Source: DATKIY01 sp963726755
Lineage (GTDB): Bacteria; Actinomycetota; Actinomycetes; JAHEKZ01
DNA: 64,000 nucleotides
Direction of reading: 5' to 3'
Assembly (NCBI GenBank): GCA_963726755.1
Contig: CAVSDB010000003.1
Location: 682,001-746,000 of the forward strand
Translations under genes and position numbers: made by a program
Shown here: in pieces, positions 44,849-54,378 of the stretch
Layout of the letters: every line of letters begins with the position of its first letter
Numbering within the stretch: the first letter of the stretch is position 1
Notes under the pieces: generated by a model
Told to the model about the DNA's origin: nothing
The model's database searches: none
What the model saw: the letters and a program-made list of their open reading frames with translations, nothing else

Positions 44849-46093
44849 ATGTCTTTGCGATTGAGGTACACCGCGCGCTCGGACGTTGGCCTGATGCGCG
44901 AAGGCAACGAAGACTCCGGGTACGCGAGCCCTCATCTGTTGGCCGTTGCTGACGGCATGGGTGGTGCCGCTGCTGGCGAGGTCGCGAGTTCGGTCGTGGT
45001 CGCTGCCTACGCACGCCTGGACGACGAAGAACCAAGCGGTGACTTGCTCGCCGCGCTCGCCGACACCATGACGTACGCCGAAGGACAACTCAGCGCTCTG
45101 GTGGAAACCGAGCCGGGTCTTGCCGGTATGGGCACCACGTTGACCGCCATGATCCGGTCGGGAACCCGGCTAGGACTCGTCCACATCGGCGACTCGCGGG
45201 CCTACCTGCTGCGTGACGGAAAGCTCGAGCGGCTAACTCGCGACCACACGTTGGTGCAAAGTCTCATCGATGCCGGACGCCTGAGCGAGGAGGACGCACG
45301 AACGCATCCGCAGCGGGGTGTCATCACGCGAGTGCTGGACGGTGCGCACCCAGTCGAACCCGACCTCTCGGTGCGTGAACTGCGAGAGCGCGATCGCTTC
45401 TTGCTGTGTAGTGACGGCCTTTGCGGAGTAGTCAGCGACGAAACCATCGAAACCACGCTCGCTGAAGCTGAGGATCTAGATGAGGCGGCCGACGCCCTCA
45501 TTGCGCTGGCGCTGCGGAGCGGTGGCCCCGACAACATCACTTGCGTCCTCGCCGACGTTGTGGCGTCAGCCGACGACGAGGACGAGCCGAATGCTCTCGT
45601 GGTTGGTGCCGTGGGAGTGCAGCGGAACTCTCGACGACTTCGATTGCCCGATACCCCTGCGGGACGCGCCGCGCGACTGACTCGACAGACCTTCGACAAC
45701 CCCTCCGAGCATCGCCGACGTCCGCAACGTCGAGTCGTCGTACTGATCGCGCTGGCTACCCTCGCGATCGGGATGCTGCTGGGGGGCACGATCGGCTGGT
45801 ACGCCTGGGCGCAACAGCAGTACTACGTGGCGCCTGCCGAGTCCGACACTGGAAACGTCGTTGCGGTGTTCCGCGGACCAGCGCAGCAACTGTTCGGACT
45901 CCAACTGTCGAAAGTCGTCGAGACATCCAACATTGACATTCAACAACTTCCGGAGTTCGAGCAGGAGCAGGTTGCCGCGACTATCCCGGCGCGCAGCCTG
46001 ACTGGAGCCCAGGACATCGTTGCTCGCTTAGCCGACGAAGTCGCGCGTTGTGGCCAGAAGAATCCGCCGTCCGGTTGCCCGTCGCAACCATGA
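44849..46093 (+). CDS. pstP: PstP, PP2C Ser/Thr protein phosphatase
   Basis: A 414-residue protein. The PP2C domain covers residues ~1-235 with metal-binding motifs VGLMREGNEDS, VADGMGGAAAG, HIGDSRAYL and GGPDNITCVLADV. A helix (VVVLIALATLAIGMLLGGTI) near residue 290 leads to a small external domain. It dephosphorylates PknB substrates and PknB itself. It starts 10 bp after fhaB, and its stop overlaps the start of rodA (ATGA). Confidence 0.96.
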   Translation: MSLRLRYTARSDVGLMREGNEDSGYASPHLLAVADGMGGAAAGEVASSVVVAAYARLDDEEPSGDLLAALADTMTYAEGQLSALVETEPGLAGMGTTLTAMIRSGTRLGLVHIGDSRAYLLRDGKLERLTRDHTLVQSLIDAGRLSEEDARTHPQRGVITRVLDGAHPVEPDLSVRELRERDRFLLCSDGLCGVVSDETIETTLAEAEDLDEAADALIALALRSGGPDNITCVLADVVASADDEDEPNALVVGAVGVQRNSRRLRLPDTPAGRAARLTRQTFDNPSEHRRRPQRRVVVLIALATLAIGMLLGGTIGWYAWAQQQYYVAPAESDTGNVVAVFRGPAQQLFGLQLSKVVETSNIDIQQLPEFEQEQVAATIPARSLTGAQDIVARLADEVARCGQKNPPSGCPSQP

Positions 46094-47496
46094 GTACCTC
46101 AACCGCCAGCAGCGTTCGTCCTACCACCATCACCCGTCGCGACCCTCGTCGTCGCCGGGGAGCAGAGTTGCTCTTACTGCTCGGCGCGTACGCGCTCTCC
46201 CTCGCAGCGTTCGCGCAGGTTGATCTCGTCGTCGTCGATCGAATCACTCCCGCGTTCACCGCGTTCGCCGTGGTACTCGGCGTTAGTCTCATCGTCGCGC
46301 ACGTCGCACTACGAATTCTCGCGCCGTACTCGGACCCGGTGCTGCTCCCCATCGTTGCGCTGCTAAACGGCCTTGGTCTGACGATGATTCACCGCCTTGA
46401 ACTCAGCGACACCCCGACCATCCCGCTGGGGAAGCAATCTGACTTTGTGGCGCAACTGGGCTGGCTTGGCCTGGCCGTCGGCGGATTCGTCATCGTGCTT
46501 TTGATCGTGCGCGACCACCGTGTCCTGCAGCGCTACACCTACACCGCAATGCTGGTCGGTCTTGCATTGTTGGTGCTGCCGCTCATGCCGGTCATCGGCA
46601 CCGAGATTAATGGCGCACGTATTTGGGTTCGCCTCTCTGGCTTTTCGTTCCAGCCGGCCGAGGTTGCAAAGATCGTGCTGATCGTATTCTTCGCGGGCTA
46701 CCTGGTGATGAAGCGTGACGTCCTTGCTCTTGCGCGTAGCCGAGTCATGGGCATCGACCTGCCGAGAGGCCGCGACCTCGGGCCAATTCTGGTCGCGTGG
46801 GCGGCGTCCCTGGCGGTCTTGGTTTTCGAACGTGACCTCGGGACGTCCCTGCTCTTCTTCGGACTCTTCGTCGCCATGCTCTACATCGCTACCGAGCGCC
46901 GCTCGTGGCTGGTGATTGGCACCGGGCTGTTCGTCATCGGCGCGTTCACGGCTTATCAATTGTTTGACCACGTGCAGTTGCGAGTGGCCATCTGGTTGCA
47001 CCCATTCGCCGACGAAGCAAACACCGGTTACCAAATTGCGCAGAGCATGTATGGCTTCGCTACTGGCGGACTGCTTGGCGTCGGTCTAGGACAGGGCCAT
47101 CCAGACTTCGTCCCGTTCGCCAAGACCGACTTCATCATGGCTGCGTTCGGAGAAGAGCTCGGGCTCACTGGAGTGATGGCGCTGATCGTGCTCTACGGAA
47201 TCATCGTCGAGCGCGGACTGCGTACGGCGATCGCAGTTCGCGATCCCTTCGGCAAGTTGCTCGCGGCAGGTCTGTCGATCGCGGTTGGTATTCAGGTGTT
47301 CGTCGTCGTAGGCGGAGTAACCAAACTCATCCCACTGACCGGGCTCACGACCCCGTTCTTGTCGTACGGCGGCTCGTCGCTGCTCGCTAACTGGGCGCTG
47401 ATCGCACTCCTGCTTCGCGTCAGCGATGGCGCACGCCGTCCACCAGGTGGCGACACCGGACGCAAGGCAAAGAAACAGGCGGAAGTGTCCGCATGA
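46090..47496 (+). CDS. rodA: RodA/FtsW-type SEDS peptidoglycan glycosyltransferase
   Basis: A 468-residue protein with about 12 membrane helices. SEDS motifs include GTEINGARIWV, FQPAEVAKI and the C-terminal GLTTPFLSYGGSSLLANWALI, with the TDFIMAAFGEELG region that holds the functional Glu. It polymerises lipid II into glycan strands, paired with the transpeptidase encoded next (pbpA). It overlaps pstP and pbpA by 4 bp each, so expression is coupled. Confidence 0.95.
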   Translation: MSTSTASSVRPTTITRRDPRRRRGAELLLLLGAYALSLAAFAQVDLVVVDRITPAFTAFAVVLGVSLIVAHVALRILAPYSDPVLLPIVALLNGLGLTMIHRLELSDTPTIPLGKQSDFVAQLGWLGLAVGGFVIVLLIVRDHRVLQRYTYTAMLVGLALLVLPLMPVIGTEINGARIWVRLSGFSFQPAEVAKIVLIVFFAGYLVMKRDVLALARSRVMGIDLPRGRDLGPILVAWAASLAVLVFERDLGTSLLFFGLFVAMLYIATERRSWLVIGTGLFVIGAFTAYQLFDHVQLRVAIWLHPFADEANTGYQIAQSMYGFATGGLLGVGLGQGHPDFVPFAKTDFIMAAFGEELGLTGVMALIVLYGIIVERGLRTAIAVRDPFGKLLAAGLSIAVGIQVFVVVGGVTKLIPLTGLTTPFLSYGGSSLLANWALIALLLRVSDGARRPPGGDTGRKAKKQAEVSA

Positions 47497-48935
47497 ACGG
47501 GACTATCCGCCGCACGTCCGTGGTCATGGGCATCCTCATGCTGGCGTTGCTCATTAACATCAACGTGCTCGCGGTTGTTCGCGACGACGAACTCCGGGCT
47601 CGGGACGGTAATGCCCGACAGATCATCGACGAGTACAGCCACCAGCGCGGCTCGATCCTGGTCGGACGACGCGCAATCGCGAAGTCAGTCGAGACAACAG
47701 GACGGCTGAAGTACGAACGTGTCTACAGCGACGGCCCGGTATACGCCCCGGTCACCGGCTACTACTCGCTCTACGGATCAACCGGCATAGAGAAGAGCGA
47801 GAACGACCTGCTCTCGGGAAGCGACGACCGGCTATTCGTCGATCGCATGACGAACCTGTTCACCGGACAACAGCCGAAGGGCGGGAACGTCGTTCTGACG
47901 TTGGACGCCGACGCGCAACAAGCTGCGTACGACGGACTCGACGGTCAGCCCGGTGCAGTCGTCGCACTCGACCCACACACGGGAGCAATCCTCGCGATGG
48001 CCTCGATTCCCTCGTTCAACCCCAACAAGCTCGCGTCGCACGATCTGACGAAGGTGTCCCACTACTCGGAGAAGCTTCGAAAGAACCCAGAGAACCCACT
48101 GCTCAATCACGCGACGCAACAGGTGTACCCGCCAGGTTCCTTGTTCAAGATCGTGGTCTCTGCGGCTGCGCTCGAAAGTGGCCAGTTCACACCAGATACC
48201 AAGGTCCCCGGTCCCGCGGTGCTCGACCTTCCCGACACCACTGCAGGGATTCATAACTACTTCGACAGTGCGTGTTTGGGCGGCACACTGACACTCGCTC
48301 AGGCGCTCGCCATCTCCTGCAATACCGCCTTCGCGAAGATCGGGCTCGATCTGGGAGATGACGCGTTGCGCGCCCAGGCCGAGGCGTTCGGCTTCAACGA
48401 GCCGGGCAGCATCCCCATACCCCTCGTTCCGTCGGTGTTTCCCGACAACCTCGACGCGCCGCAAACCGCACTCAGCGCCATCGGTCAGTACGACGTGGCA
48501 GCGACAGTCACACAGATGGCGATGGTTGGGGCGGCAATCGCCAACGACGGTGTGGTCATGAAGCCCTACTTGGTTGCCGAGGAGCAAGCCCCCGACCTGT
48601 CCTCGCTGTCAGTAACTGAGCCGCAAGAACAGTCCCGGGCGGTGTCGCCTGAGGTCGCCAGTGAGCTAACCGACATGATGGTTGGGGTGGTCACTAACGG
48701 CACCGGCGCCAATGCCGCCATCCCCGGCGTATCGGTTGCTGGCAAGACAGGGACCGCGGAAGACGGGACGCAGCGAGACCCCCACGTCTGGTTCTTGGCC
48801 TTCGCCCCAGCGAACGATCCCAAGGTCGCGGTGGCGGTACTGGTCGAGAACGGTGGCCGACTGGGGAATGATGCAACAGGAGGCGCGGTGGCTGCACCCA
48901 TCGCACGATCAGTCATGGAGGCCGTGCTGCAATGA
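47493..48935 (+). CDS. pbpA: PbpA, class B penicillin-binding protein
   Basis: A 480-residue transpeptidase with a single N-terminal helix (VVMGILMLALLININVLAV). The catalytic serine motif is Ser216-Lys219 in YPPGSLFKIV, with SCN at 275-277 and KTG at 418-420 in VAGKTGTAED. It crosslinks peptidoglycan with the RodA enzyme. It overlaps rodA and pknB by 4 bp each. Confidence 0.96.
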   Translation: MNGTIRRTSVVMGILMLALLININVLAVVRDDELRARDGNARQIIDEYSHQRGSILVGRRAIAKSVETTGRLKYERVYSDGPVYAPVTGYYSLYGSTGIEKSENDLLSGSDDRLFVDRMTNLFTGQQPKGGNVVLTLDADAQQAAYDGLDGQPGAVVALDPHTGAILAMASIPSFNPNKLASHDLTKVSHYSEKLRKNPENPLLNHATQQVYPPGSLFKIVVSAAALESGQFTPDTKVPGPAVLDLPDTTAGIHNYFDSACLGGTLTLAQALAISCNTAFAKIGLDLGDDALRAQAEAFGFNEPGSIPIPLVPSVFPDNLDAPQTALSAIGQYDVAATVTQMAMVGAAIANDGVVMKPYLVAEEQAPDLSSLSVTEPQEQSRAVSPEVASELTDMMVGVVTNGTGANAAIPGVSVAGKTGTAEDGTQRDPHVWFLAFAPANDPKVAVAVLVENGGRLGNDATGGAVAAPIARSVMEAVLQ

Positions 48936-50632
48936 GTGACACGACGTCAAGCGACGGCGCCTCCACACTTGGTGGCCGTTACGAACTCGGTGAACTTCTC
49001 GGGCACGGCGGCATGGCCGACGTGCGCAAAGCTCAGGACCTCAGACTCAACCGCACCGTTGCTATCAAGATGCTGCGCACCGACTTGGCACGTGAAGCTT
49101 CGTTCCAGGCTCGCTTCCGTCGTGAGGCGCAATCTGCCGCATCGCTGAACGCACCCTCTATCGTCGCGGTCTACGACACCGGCGAAGACATGCTGGACGG
49201 TGCGCGGGTTCCTTACATCGTCATGGAGTACGTCGAAGGTCAAACGCTGCGAGAACTCTTGCGCAGCGGCCAGCGACTCCTGCCCGACCGCGCGCTTGAG
49301 ATCACTGACGGTGTACTCGTCGCGCTCGACTACAGCCACCGTCACGGGATCATTCACCGCGATGTCAAGCCCGCGAATGTAATGCTGAGTACCAAGGGCG
49401 AGGTCAAGGTCATGGACTTTGGCATCGCGCGAGCCGTTGCAGACTCCGGCGCGACCATGACGCAAACCGCCAACGTGCTGGGAACCGCGCAGTACCTGTC
49501 CCCCGAACAAGCCCGCGGCGAGGTTGTCGACTCACGTTCTGACATTTACTCAGCCGGGTGCCTGCTTTACGAACTGCTCACCGGGCGACCGCCATTCCAA
49601 GGCGAGTCTCCAGTTGCCGTCGCCTACCAACACGTGCGTGAGAACCCGTCACCGCCGTCCACGGTCAATCCAGACGTGACGTCGGGCATGGATGCGATCG
49701 CGATGAAGGCGTTGGCTAAGAACCCAGAGAATCGGTATCAGTCAGCTGATGAGATGCGCGCCGATATCGGACGCGCGCTTGCCGGCGCCAGCGTGACTGC
49801 TCCAGTCGTCATGGATGAGACCATGACCCAACCGATCCACGCCATCACCGACGAGAACACTGATTCCGACAAGGGCAGTCGGCGTGGGTTCATTGCTCTC
49901 ATCATCGCGGTCGTCGTCGTCTTGTTGCTGCTGGCTGCCGGCGCCTGGGCCATGTTCGGGGGCGGCGGGGCCAAGATCGCGGTCCCGGATCTGAGCGGCA
50001 TGACCCAAAAGGAAGCCGAGGCGGCGCTCCTGGACAAGGGACTGGTTCTGGGCGACACCGCTCTGCAGCCAAGCGAGGAGAAGAAGAACACCGTCATCTC
50101 GCAGAATCCACCCGCCAATACTGACGTCGAAGACGGCACCGCCGTCGATCTGACGATCTCCAGTGGGCCGGAGAAGATTCAAGTCCCCACTCTCGTCGGA
50201 CTAAGCCGCGACGCCGCGATAGCGGAGATTCAGGGCGCGGGCCTCGTCGTGGGTGAACAGAAGGATCAGGACTCCGACAGCCCGGCCGACACAGTCATCA
50301 GTTCGGACCCATCCGAGGGGACGCTGGTCAAGGTCGGAACCGTCGTGAACTTGGTCATCAGCACGGGTGAAGTGAAGATCCCCAATGTCGTCGGGCTAAC
50401 CCAAGCGTCGGCAACGAGCACTCTCGAGGCACAAGGCTTCGATGTTCACCCGGTCTTCCAACAGACAACGTCTTCCGCCCCAGGCATCGTCCTCAGTCAG
50501 ACACCTGCAGGTGATTCCACAGCACCGCGAGGAACCACCGTCACCATCACAGTGTCTGAAGCGCCGCCGAGTCCGACGCAGACAACTTCTTCGCCGGCGC
50601 CCACACCGACGGACTCAACCAAGTCGCCTTAG
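48932..50632 (+). CDS. pknB: PknB, PASTA-domain Ser/Thr protein kinase
   Basis: A 566-residue receptor kinase. The kinase domain (residues ~15-280) has GHGGMADV, Lys46 in VAIKML, HRDVKPANV at 142-150, DFG at 162-164, and the activation-loop pair Thr177/Thr179 before GTAQYLSPEQA. A juxtamembrane segment and a helix (GFIALIIAVVVVLLLLAAG) lead to three extracellular PASTA domains and a Pro/Thr/Ser tail. PASTA domains bind muropeptides and lipid II. The operon has no pknA copy between pbpA and pknB, unlike mycobacteria. Confidence 0.97.
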   Translation: MSDTTSSDGASTLGGRYELGELLGHGGMADVRKAQDLRLNRTVAIKMLRTDLAREASFQARFRREAQSAASLNAPSIVAVYDTGEDMLDGARVPYIVMEYVEGQTLRELLRSGQRLLPDRALEITDGVLVALDYSHRHGIIHRDVKPANVMLSTKGEVKVMDFGIARAVADSGATMTQTANVLGTAQYLSPEQARGEVVDSRSDIYSAGCLLYELLTGRPPFQGESPVAVAYQHVRENPSPPSTVNPDVTSGMDAIAMKALAKNPENRYQSADEMRADIGRALAGASVTAPVVMDETMTQPIHAITDENTDSDKGSRRGFIALIIAVVVVLLLLAAGAWAMFGGGGAKIAVPDLSGMTQKEAEAALLDKGLVLGDTALQPSEEKKNTVISQNPPANTDVEDGTAVDLTISSGPEKIQVPTLVGLSRDAAIAEIQGAGLVVGEQKDQDSDSPADTVISSDPSEGTLVKVGTVVNLVISTGEVKIPNVVGLTQASATSTLEAQGFDVHPVFQQTTSSAPGIVLSQTPAGDSTAPRGTTVTITVSEAPPSPTQTTSSPAPTPTDSTKSP

Positions 50633-50644
50633 CAACTTCACTCG

Positions 50645-50974
50645 CTACTCGGCGTTAGTGCCCTCAGCCGGGGCGAAGATGACGACCAACTGCAACGTTT
50701 CAGTGACGTCGATGAAGCGGTGGTCCTCGTTCGCCGGAACGAACAGCACGGTGCCCGGTCCAACTGGGACGGTCGCGTCGGGAGTCCAGAACTTCGCCCG
50801 GCCCGACACCGCGACGTAGATCTCGTCTTCGGTGTGCGGTTCTTGCTCGTCAACCTCGCCAACTTCCAGTACGTAAAGCCCGGTCGACAGATCGGTCGAG
50901 CGCTGGAACTCCAACCATGGCTCCTTGGTGGATGCCCGCTGTTCATCAATCTCATCGACGGCGTAGACGTTCAC
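50645..50974 (-). CDS. Cupin-domain protein
   Basis: A 109-residue single cupin barrel. The metal-binding residues are in EQEPHTEDEIYVAVSGRAKF (His, Glu) and the second motif GTVLFVPANEDHRF (His). Substrate and role are unknown. It starts at GTG 50974 with a 4-bp overlap of the phosphoesterase stop, so the two genes are cotranscribed. It converges with pknB. Confidence 0.87.
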   Translation of the reverse strand: MNVYAVDEIDEQRASTKEPWLEFQRSTDLSTGLYVLEVGEVDEQEPHTEDEIYVAVSGRAKFWTPDATVPVGPGTVLFVPANEDHRFIDVTETLQLVVIFAPAEGTNAE

Positions 50975-52404
50975 GGTGTGCTCCCTGCGGCTGCGGGGCT
51001 CAAAATGCGAGCCACTTCGGCGGTGGACGTTCCGAGCCCACCAAGGGTGATCTCGTCACGGGCCTGCAGTTGCCTAGTCTGCCGGTTGAAGTACAAGACC
51101 GTGAAGGTCAACGGTGTGGGCTCTTCAGACTCGAGCGCTCGTAATCCGGCTCCGCCAGACGAACCCTGGACCAGGAGTTCGGTGTCGTCGTCCAACTGCT
51201 CGGCACTGCGCTGATGGGTATGACCGGCCAAGATCAGCGGGCCGGAGTCCACCAAAGGTGGTGCTGCTATTGGGTCGTGCACCAGCAGAACGTCAACCGG
51301 CTTGCTCAACGCGGCGGCCGTCTGGGCTAGTGCTTCGCCCTGTGCTACCACCAGGTTGGACGACTGGTCGCTCGCCTTGTCAGGGGTGAACCGGGGATCC
51401 CCGCTACCCAGAAATCGCAGCCCTCCGACGTTGACAACGTTGCCGTCCACCACCACAGCATTGGGCTCACTGGCGATCGCCTGCTGGGTGATCATCGAGT
51501 CGTGGTTCCCTCGGACGTAGACGTAGGGAACCCCCAGAGTCGAAATGGGGTCGAACAGCGGGCTCTCAGCGGCCGTGCCGTGGTCGGCGATGTCACCGGT
51601 GTCAACGACGATGTCAACGTTGTACTGGTCGATGATCGTTCGCATGATCGGCCAGACGTTCGGGTTCAGATGAATGTCAGAGACATGCAGAACTCGAATG
51701 GTGTTCGGGTCCGGCTCAAAAGTCGGAAGGGACGTCACAGCAGACGACAGTTGCGAGACATTGCCGACCAATTGCGCGAGTTGATCGCCGTAGCGGGAAA
51801 AGTTGTCGATGACTTGGTCTGCTTGACCAATCACGTTAGGCGCGTACACGAGTAGACCGGTATAGCGCGGCTGCGCTAGCGACTGTTCGTTCCAGGTCGC
51901 GGCCCCGATCCCCGTCGCGGTCAGCATCACTCCGGCGGCAACCAACCCTGTCACCGCGGCCCATCGGGGACGACGCCACAGCAACAACACAAGAAGGGCT
52001 GCACCAAAGACACTGGCCACGAACGCTCGAACGTAGGTGACGATCAGCAACGTGCGGATCGATTCAAGCAGCTGGTCGCGAGTGCCAATATCTACGTTGC
52101 CCTGCACGAGGCCGGCGGTGGCATTCGAATCGATGCCTTCCACGACGGCGTCAAGACGAAGCGGACCGTCGTGGCTGTCGAGGGTGATGTTGCCCAGGGG
52201 AGGCACGTGAACCACAGAATCGCCGGTCAACGACGGAACAATAGATGCCCGCACGATGAGTGGGCCGACTTGTTGGGTGCCAGTTCCGGCCAGCAGTAGC
52301 CCAAGCATTGCGCCAGCTGTCGCAACCACGGCAACCAAGAGCCACTGGCCGACATGCGACCAGGTCAACTCTCGATGCAGGACATCGAGTACCCGCTGCC
52401 GCAT
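50971..52404 (-). CDS. Membrane-anchored calcineurin-like metallophosphoesterase
   Basis: A 477-residue protein. The N-terminal half has a helix (WLLVAVVATAGAMLGLLLAG), an external domain of about 100 residues, and two more helices near residues 125-170. The C-terminal half is a phosphoesterase with VLHVSDIHLNP, VDTGDIADH, YVRGNHDS, LVHDP and LAGHTHQR, all metal-binding motifs intact. The substrate is unknown; cyclic nucleotides, phospholipids or lipid-linked phosphates are possible. Confidence 0.87.
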   Translation of the reverse strand: MRQRVLDVLHRELTWSHVGQWLLVAVVATAGAMLGLLLAGTGTQQVGPLIVRASIVPSLTGDSVVHVPPLGNITLDSHDGPLRLDAVVEGIDSNATAGLVQGNVDIGTRDQLLESIRTLLIVTYVRAFVASVFGAALLVLLLWRRPRWAAVTGLVAAGVMLTATGIGAATWNEQSLAQPRYTGLLVYAPNVIGQADQVIDNFSRYGDQLAQLVGNVSQLSSAVTSLPTFEPDPNTIRVLHVSDIHLNPNVWPIMRTIIDQYNVDIVVDTGDIADHGTAAESPLFDPISTLGVPYVYVRGNHDSMITQQAIASEPNAVVVDGNVVNVGGLRFLGSGDPRFTPDKASDQSSNLVVAQGEALAQTAAALSKPVDVLLVHDPIAAPPLVDSGPLILAGHTHQRSAEQLDDDTELLVQGSSGGAGLRALESEEPTPLTFTVLYFNRQTRQLQARDEITLGGLGTSTAEVARILSPAAAGSTP

Positions 52405-52505
52405 CGATCAATGATCGCACGGCGCACCTGATGCCCAGCTCGCCTCGACGCGCGGAGGACCGACATCGTTGCCCGACGGCTGAAATTGGTGCCACCATCA
52501 GGGTT

Positions 52506-53000
52506 GTGTCGTATCGCGTCATCTTCGTCTGTATGGGCAACATCTGCCGATCACCCATGGCCGAATTGGTGTTCCGCGAGCAGATCCGTTCCGCTGGCCT
52601 GGCAGAGGTCGTCACTGTCGACAGCGCTGGCACCGGCGGTTGGCACGCCGGGGATCCCGCCGATCGCCGAGCTAGAGCCGCGCTAGCCCGTCGGGGCTAT
52701 CCCACAGACCACGTGGCTCGCCAGTTCGAGGCCACGTGGTTCGACGAACGGGACCTGGTTGTCGCCCTGGACCGAGAGAACGTCCAGTCGCTTCGGCGGT
52801 TGGCGCCTAGCCGCGAGCAGGCGGCCGCAATCCGCCTGCTCAAGGAATTTGACCCCCTCGCTGAATCAGTAGACGTACCCGATCCGTACTACGGAGATTC
52901 GTCGGGCTTCGACGACGTACTGACTGAGATCGAGCAGGCCTGTGATGGCCTCCTCGACTACGTCGCTGAGTTCCAGCAGCGTTCTGGCGAGGCCGGCTAA
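52506..53000 (+). CDS. Low-molecular-weight protein tyrosine phosphatase
   Basis: A 164-residue LMW-PTP. The phosphate loop is FVCMGNICRSPMAE (CX5R) near the N-terminus and the general acid is in VPDPYYGDSSGFDDV. The size and motifs match the bacterial LMW-PTP family (PtpA/Wzb type). The start is GTG 52506; a longer frame upstream is antisense to the phosphoesterase gene. Confidence 0.93.
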   Translation: MSYRVIFVCMGNICRSPMAELVFREQIRSAGLAEVVTVDSAGTGGWHAGDPADRRARAALARRGYPTDHVARQFEATWFDERDLVVALDRENVQSLRRLAPSREQAAAIRLLKEFDPLAESVDVPDPYYGDSSGFDDVLTEIEQACDGLLDYVAEFQQRSGEAG

Positions 53001-53092
53001 TAAATCAGTGGCCGGCTGCGCGACCCCCTCGTACCATCGTGACCAAGGTCCACACGCCGATCGACTGAGGCGTCAACGAGGAGGTGAGCACG

Positions 53093-53140
53093 ATGTTTGC
53101 CCGTACTTGCACGTGCCAATCCCCCTCGTTCCGCCGTTGA
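53093..53140 (+). CDS. Candidate leader peptide upstream of rsgA
   Basis: A 15-codon ORF, MFARTCTCQSPSFRR, preceded by a strong GAGGAGGTGAG ribosome-binding site 5-6 nt before the ATG. It has two Cys codons close together and a double Arg at its end. The stop codon abuts a hairpin at 53140-53165 that can compete with pairing over the rsgA ribosome-binding site. I infer a regulatory leader; no homologue is known to me. Confidence 0.5.
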   Translation: MFARTCTCQSPSFRR

Positions 53141-53189
53141 GGTGACCCATCTCCCCCTGTCACCTCGGGCGGCCAGACCCAAAGGTGAC
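53140..53189 (+). promoter_or_regulatory. Possible translational attenuator of rsgA
   Basis: GTCACCT (53159-53165) can pair with AGGTGAC at 53140-53146, overlapping the leader stop codon, or with the identical AGGTGAC at 53183-53189, which covers the rsgA ribosome-binding site. The two pairings are mutually exclusive. Confidence 0.45.
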
Positions 53190-53193
53190 TGCA

Positions 53194-54234
53194 GTGACCG
53201 AACCATTTCTCTACGTCGTACCCGACGAACCAATTCCCGAAGACAACACCACGCTCGGCCGGATCTCGCGCGTTCATCGCGGCGCATGCGATGTTCTCAC
53301 CCGCGCTGGTGAACTCCGCGCCGACCTTGCGCCGGCTGTTCACGCTGCATCCGCGACGCACCCTGAACTCTCGCCTTCTGTCGGTGATCTCTGCATCGTG
53401 ACGTCAGAGGTCGACGCACCACGAATTCTTGAACTGTTGCCGCGGCGTTCTGCCGTGACGCGAGCAGTCGTCAGCCCAGGCAGTTCGCAACGCCAAGTTC
53501 TGGCAGCGAACGTCGACGTGCTCGCCGTTGTCGAGCCGTTGAATACCGCGCCAAAATTGGGACGCATCGAACGTTTGCTTACGCTCGCTTGGGAATCCGG
53601 AGCAACACCGCTTGTGCTACTAAGCAAATGCGATCTCGACCCTGACCCGGATGAGTGGGTGACCGAGGTTTCCACCAGCGCACCTGGCGCAACAATCCTG
53701 GCGGTGAGCCAACGAGACGGCACGGGTATCGCTGAACTGCGAAATCAACTCCGCCCAGGCATGGTGCTCGGCTTCGTGGGTCCTTCTGGCGCCGGCAAAT
53801 CCAGCTTGGTGAACGCGCTGGCGGGCACCGAGGTCATGCCGACGGCCGAGATTCGACAAGACGGGCGCGGCCGACACACCACAGTCCACCGAGAACTTGT
53901 CGTACTCCCCGACGGGTCGCTGGTTATAGATACTCCCGGACTGCGCAGCGTCGGGCTGGCCTCACCACAAGCCCTTGAGCAGGCATTCTCAGATATCGCT
54001 GGTTTCGCGGAACTGTGCCGATTCAACGACTGCGCACATGAGACCGAGCCCGGCTGCGCGGTACTTTCCGCTATCGACGACGGCGACCTACCCGAACGAC
54101 GTCTCGCGAGTTGGCGAAAGCTGCAGCGCGAAGCCGCCTACCAGGAACGGCGTACCGACGCCCGACTTCGCGCCGCAGAACGAGACCTCTGGAAGCGTCG
54201 AGCCAAGGACAATCGCGCGCGAGGCAACCGCTAG
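53194..54234 (+). CDS. rsgA: RsgA, ribosome small-subunit-dependent GTPase
   Basis: About 346 residues with three parts. An N-terminal OB-fold is followed by a circularly permuted GTPase with motifs in the order G4 (LLSKCDLD), G1 (GPSGAGKSSLVNAL), G2 (RGRHTT) and G3 (DTPGLRSVG). The C-terminal zinc-binding domain has CRFNDCAHETEPGCAV. It helps mature the 30S subunit. The GTG at 53194 has AAAGG 7-8 nt upstream; a GTG at 53185 in the same frame is possible. Confidence 0.94.
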   Translation: MTEPFLYVVPDEPIPEDNTTLGRISRVHRGACDVLTRAGELRADLAPAVHAASATHPELSPSVGDLCIVTSEVDAPRILELLPRRSAVTRAVVSPGSSQRQVLAANVDVLAVVEPLNTAPKLGRIERLLTLAWESGATPLVLLSKCDLDPDPDEWVTEVSTSAPGATILAVSQRDGTGIAELRNQLRPGMVLGFVGPSGAGKSSLVNALAGTEVMPTAEIRQDGRGRHTTVHRELVVLPDGSLVIDTPGLRSVGLASPQALEQAFSDIAGFAELCRFNDCAHETEPGCAVLSAIDDGDLPERRLASWRKLQREAAYQERRTDARLRAAERDLWKRRAKDNRARGNR

Positions 54235-54264
54235 GCCGCAAGCCACCGCACAACACAAGCGTCC

Positions 54265-54378
54265 CACCGCAACAAATGTTCAGAATTGAACGTTCCAGCG
54301 AACAATTCAGCACGCAAAGGGGGACTCGTGTGCAGTTTGGGACGCGTTGCCGCACAATTCCGCACATTTGTTGCGGTG
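54265..54378. repeat. 115-nt imperfect palindromic element, copy F
   Basis: Perfect 19-bp arms (54261-54279 and 54364-54382) extend inward with few mismatches to about 30 nt. The unit CAATTCNGCAC occurs at 54303 and 54356, and a degenerate inverse copy is in the left arm. The right arm CAATTCCGCACATTTGTTGC closely matches that of the element at 31270-31384. It lies between rsgA and the PIG-L gene. Confidence 0.78.
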
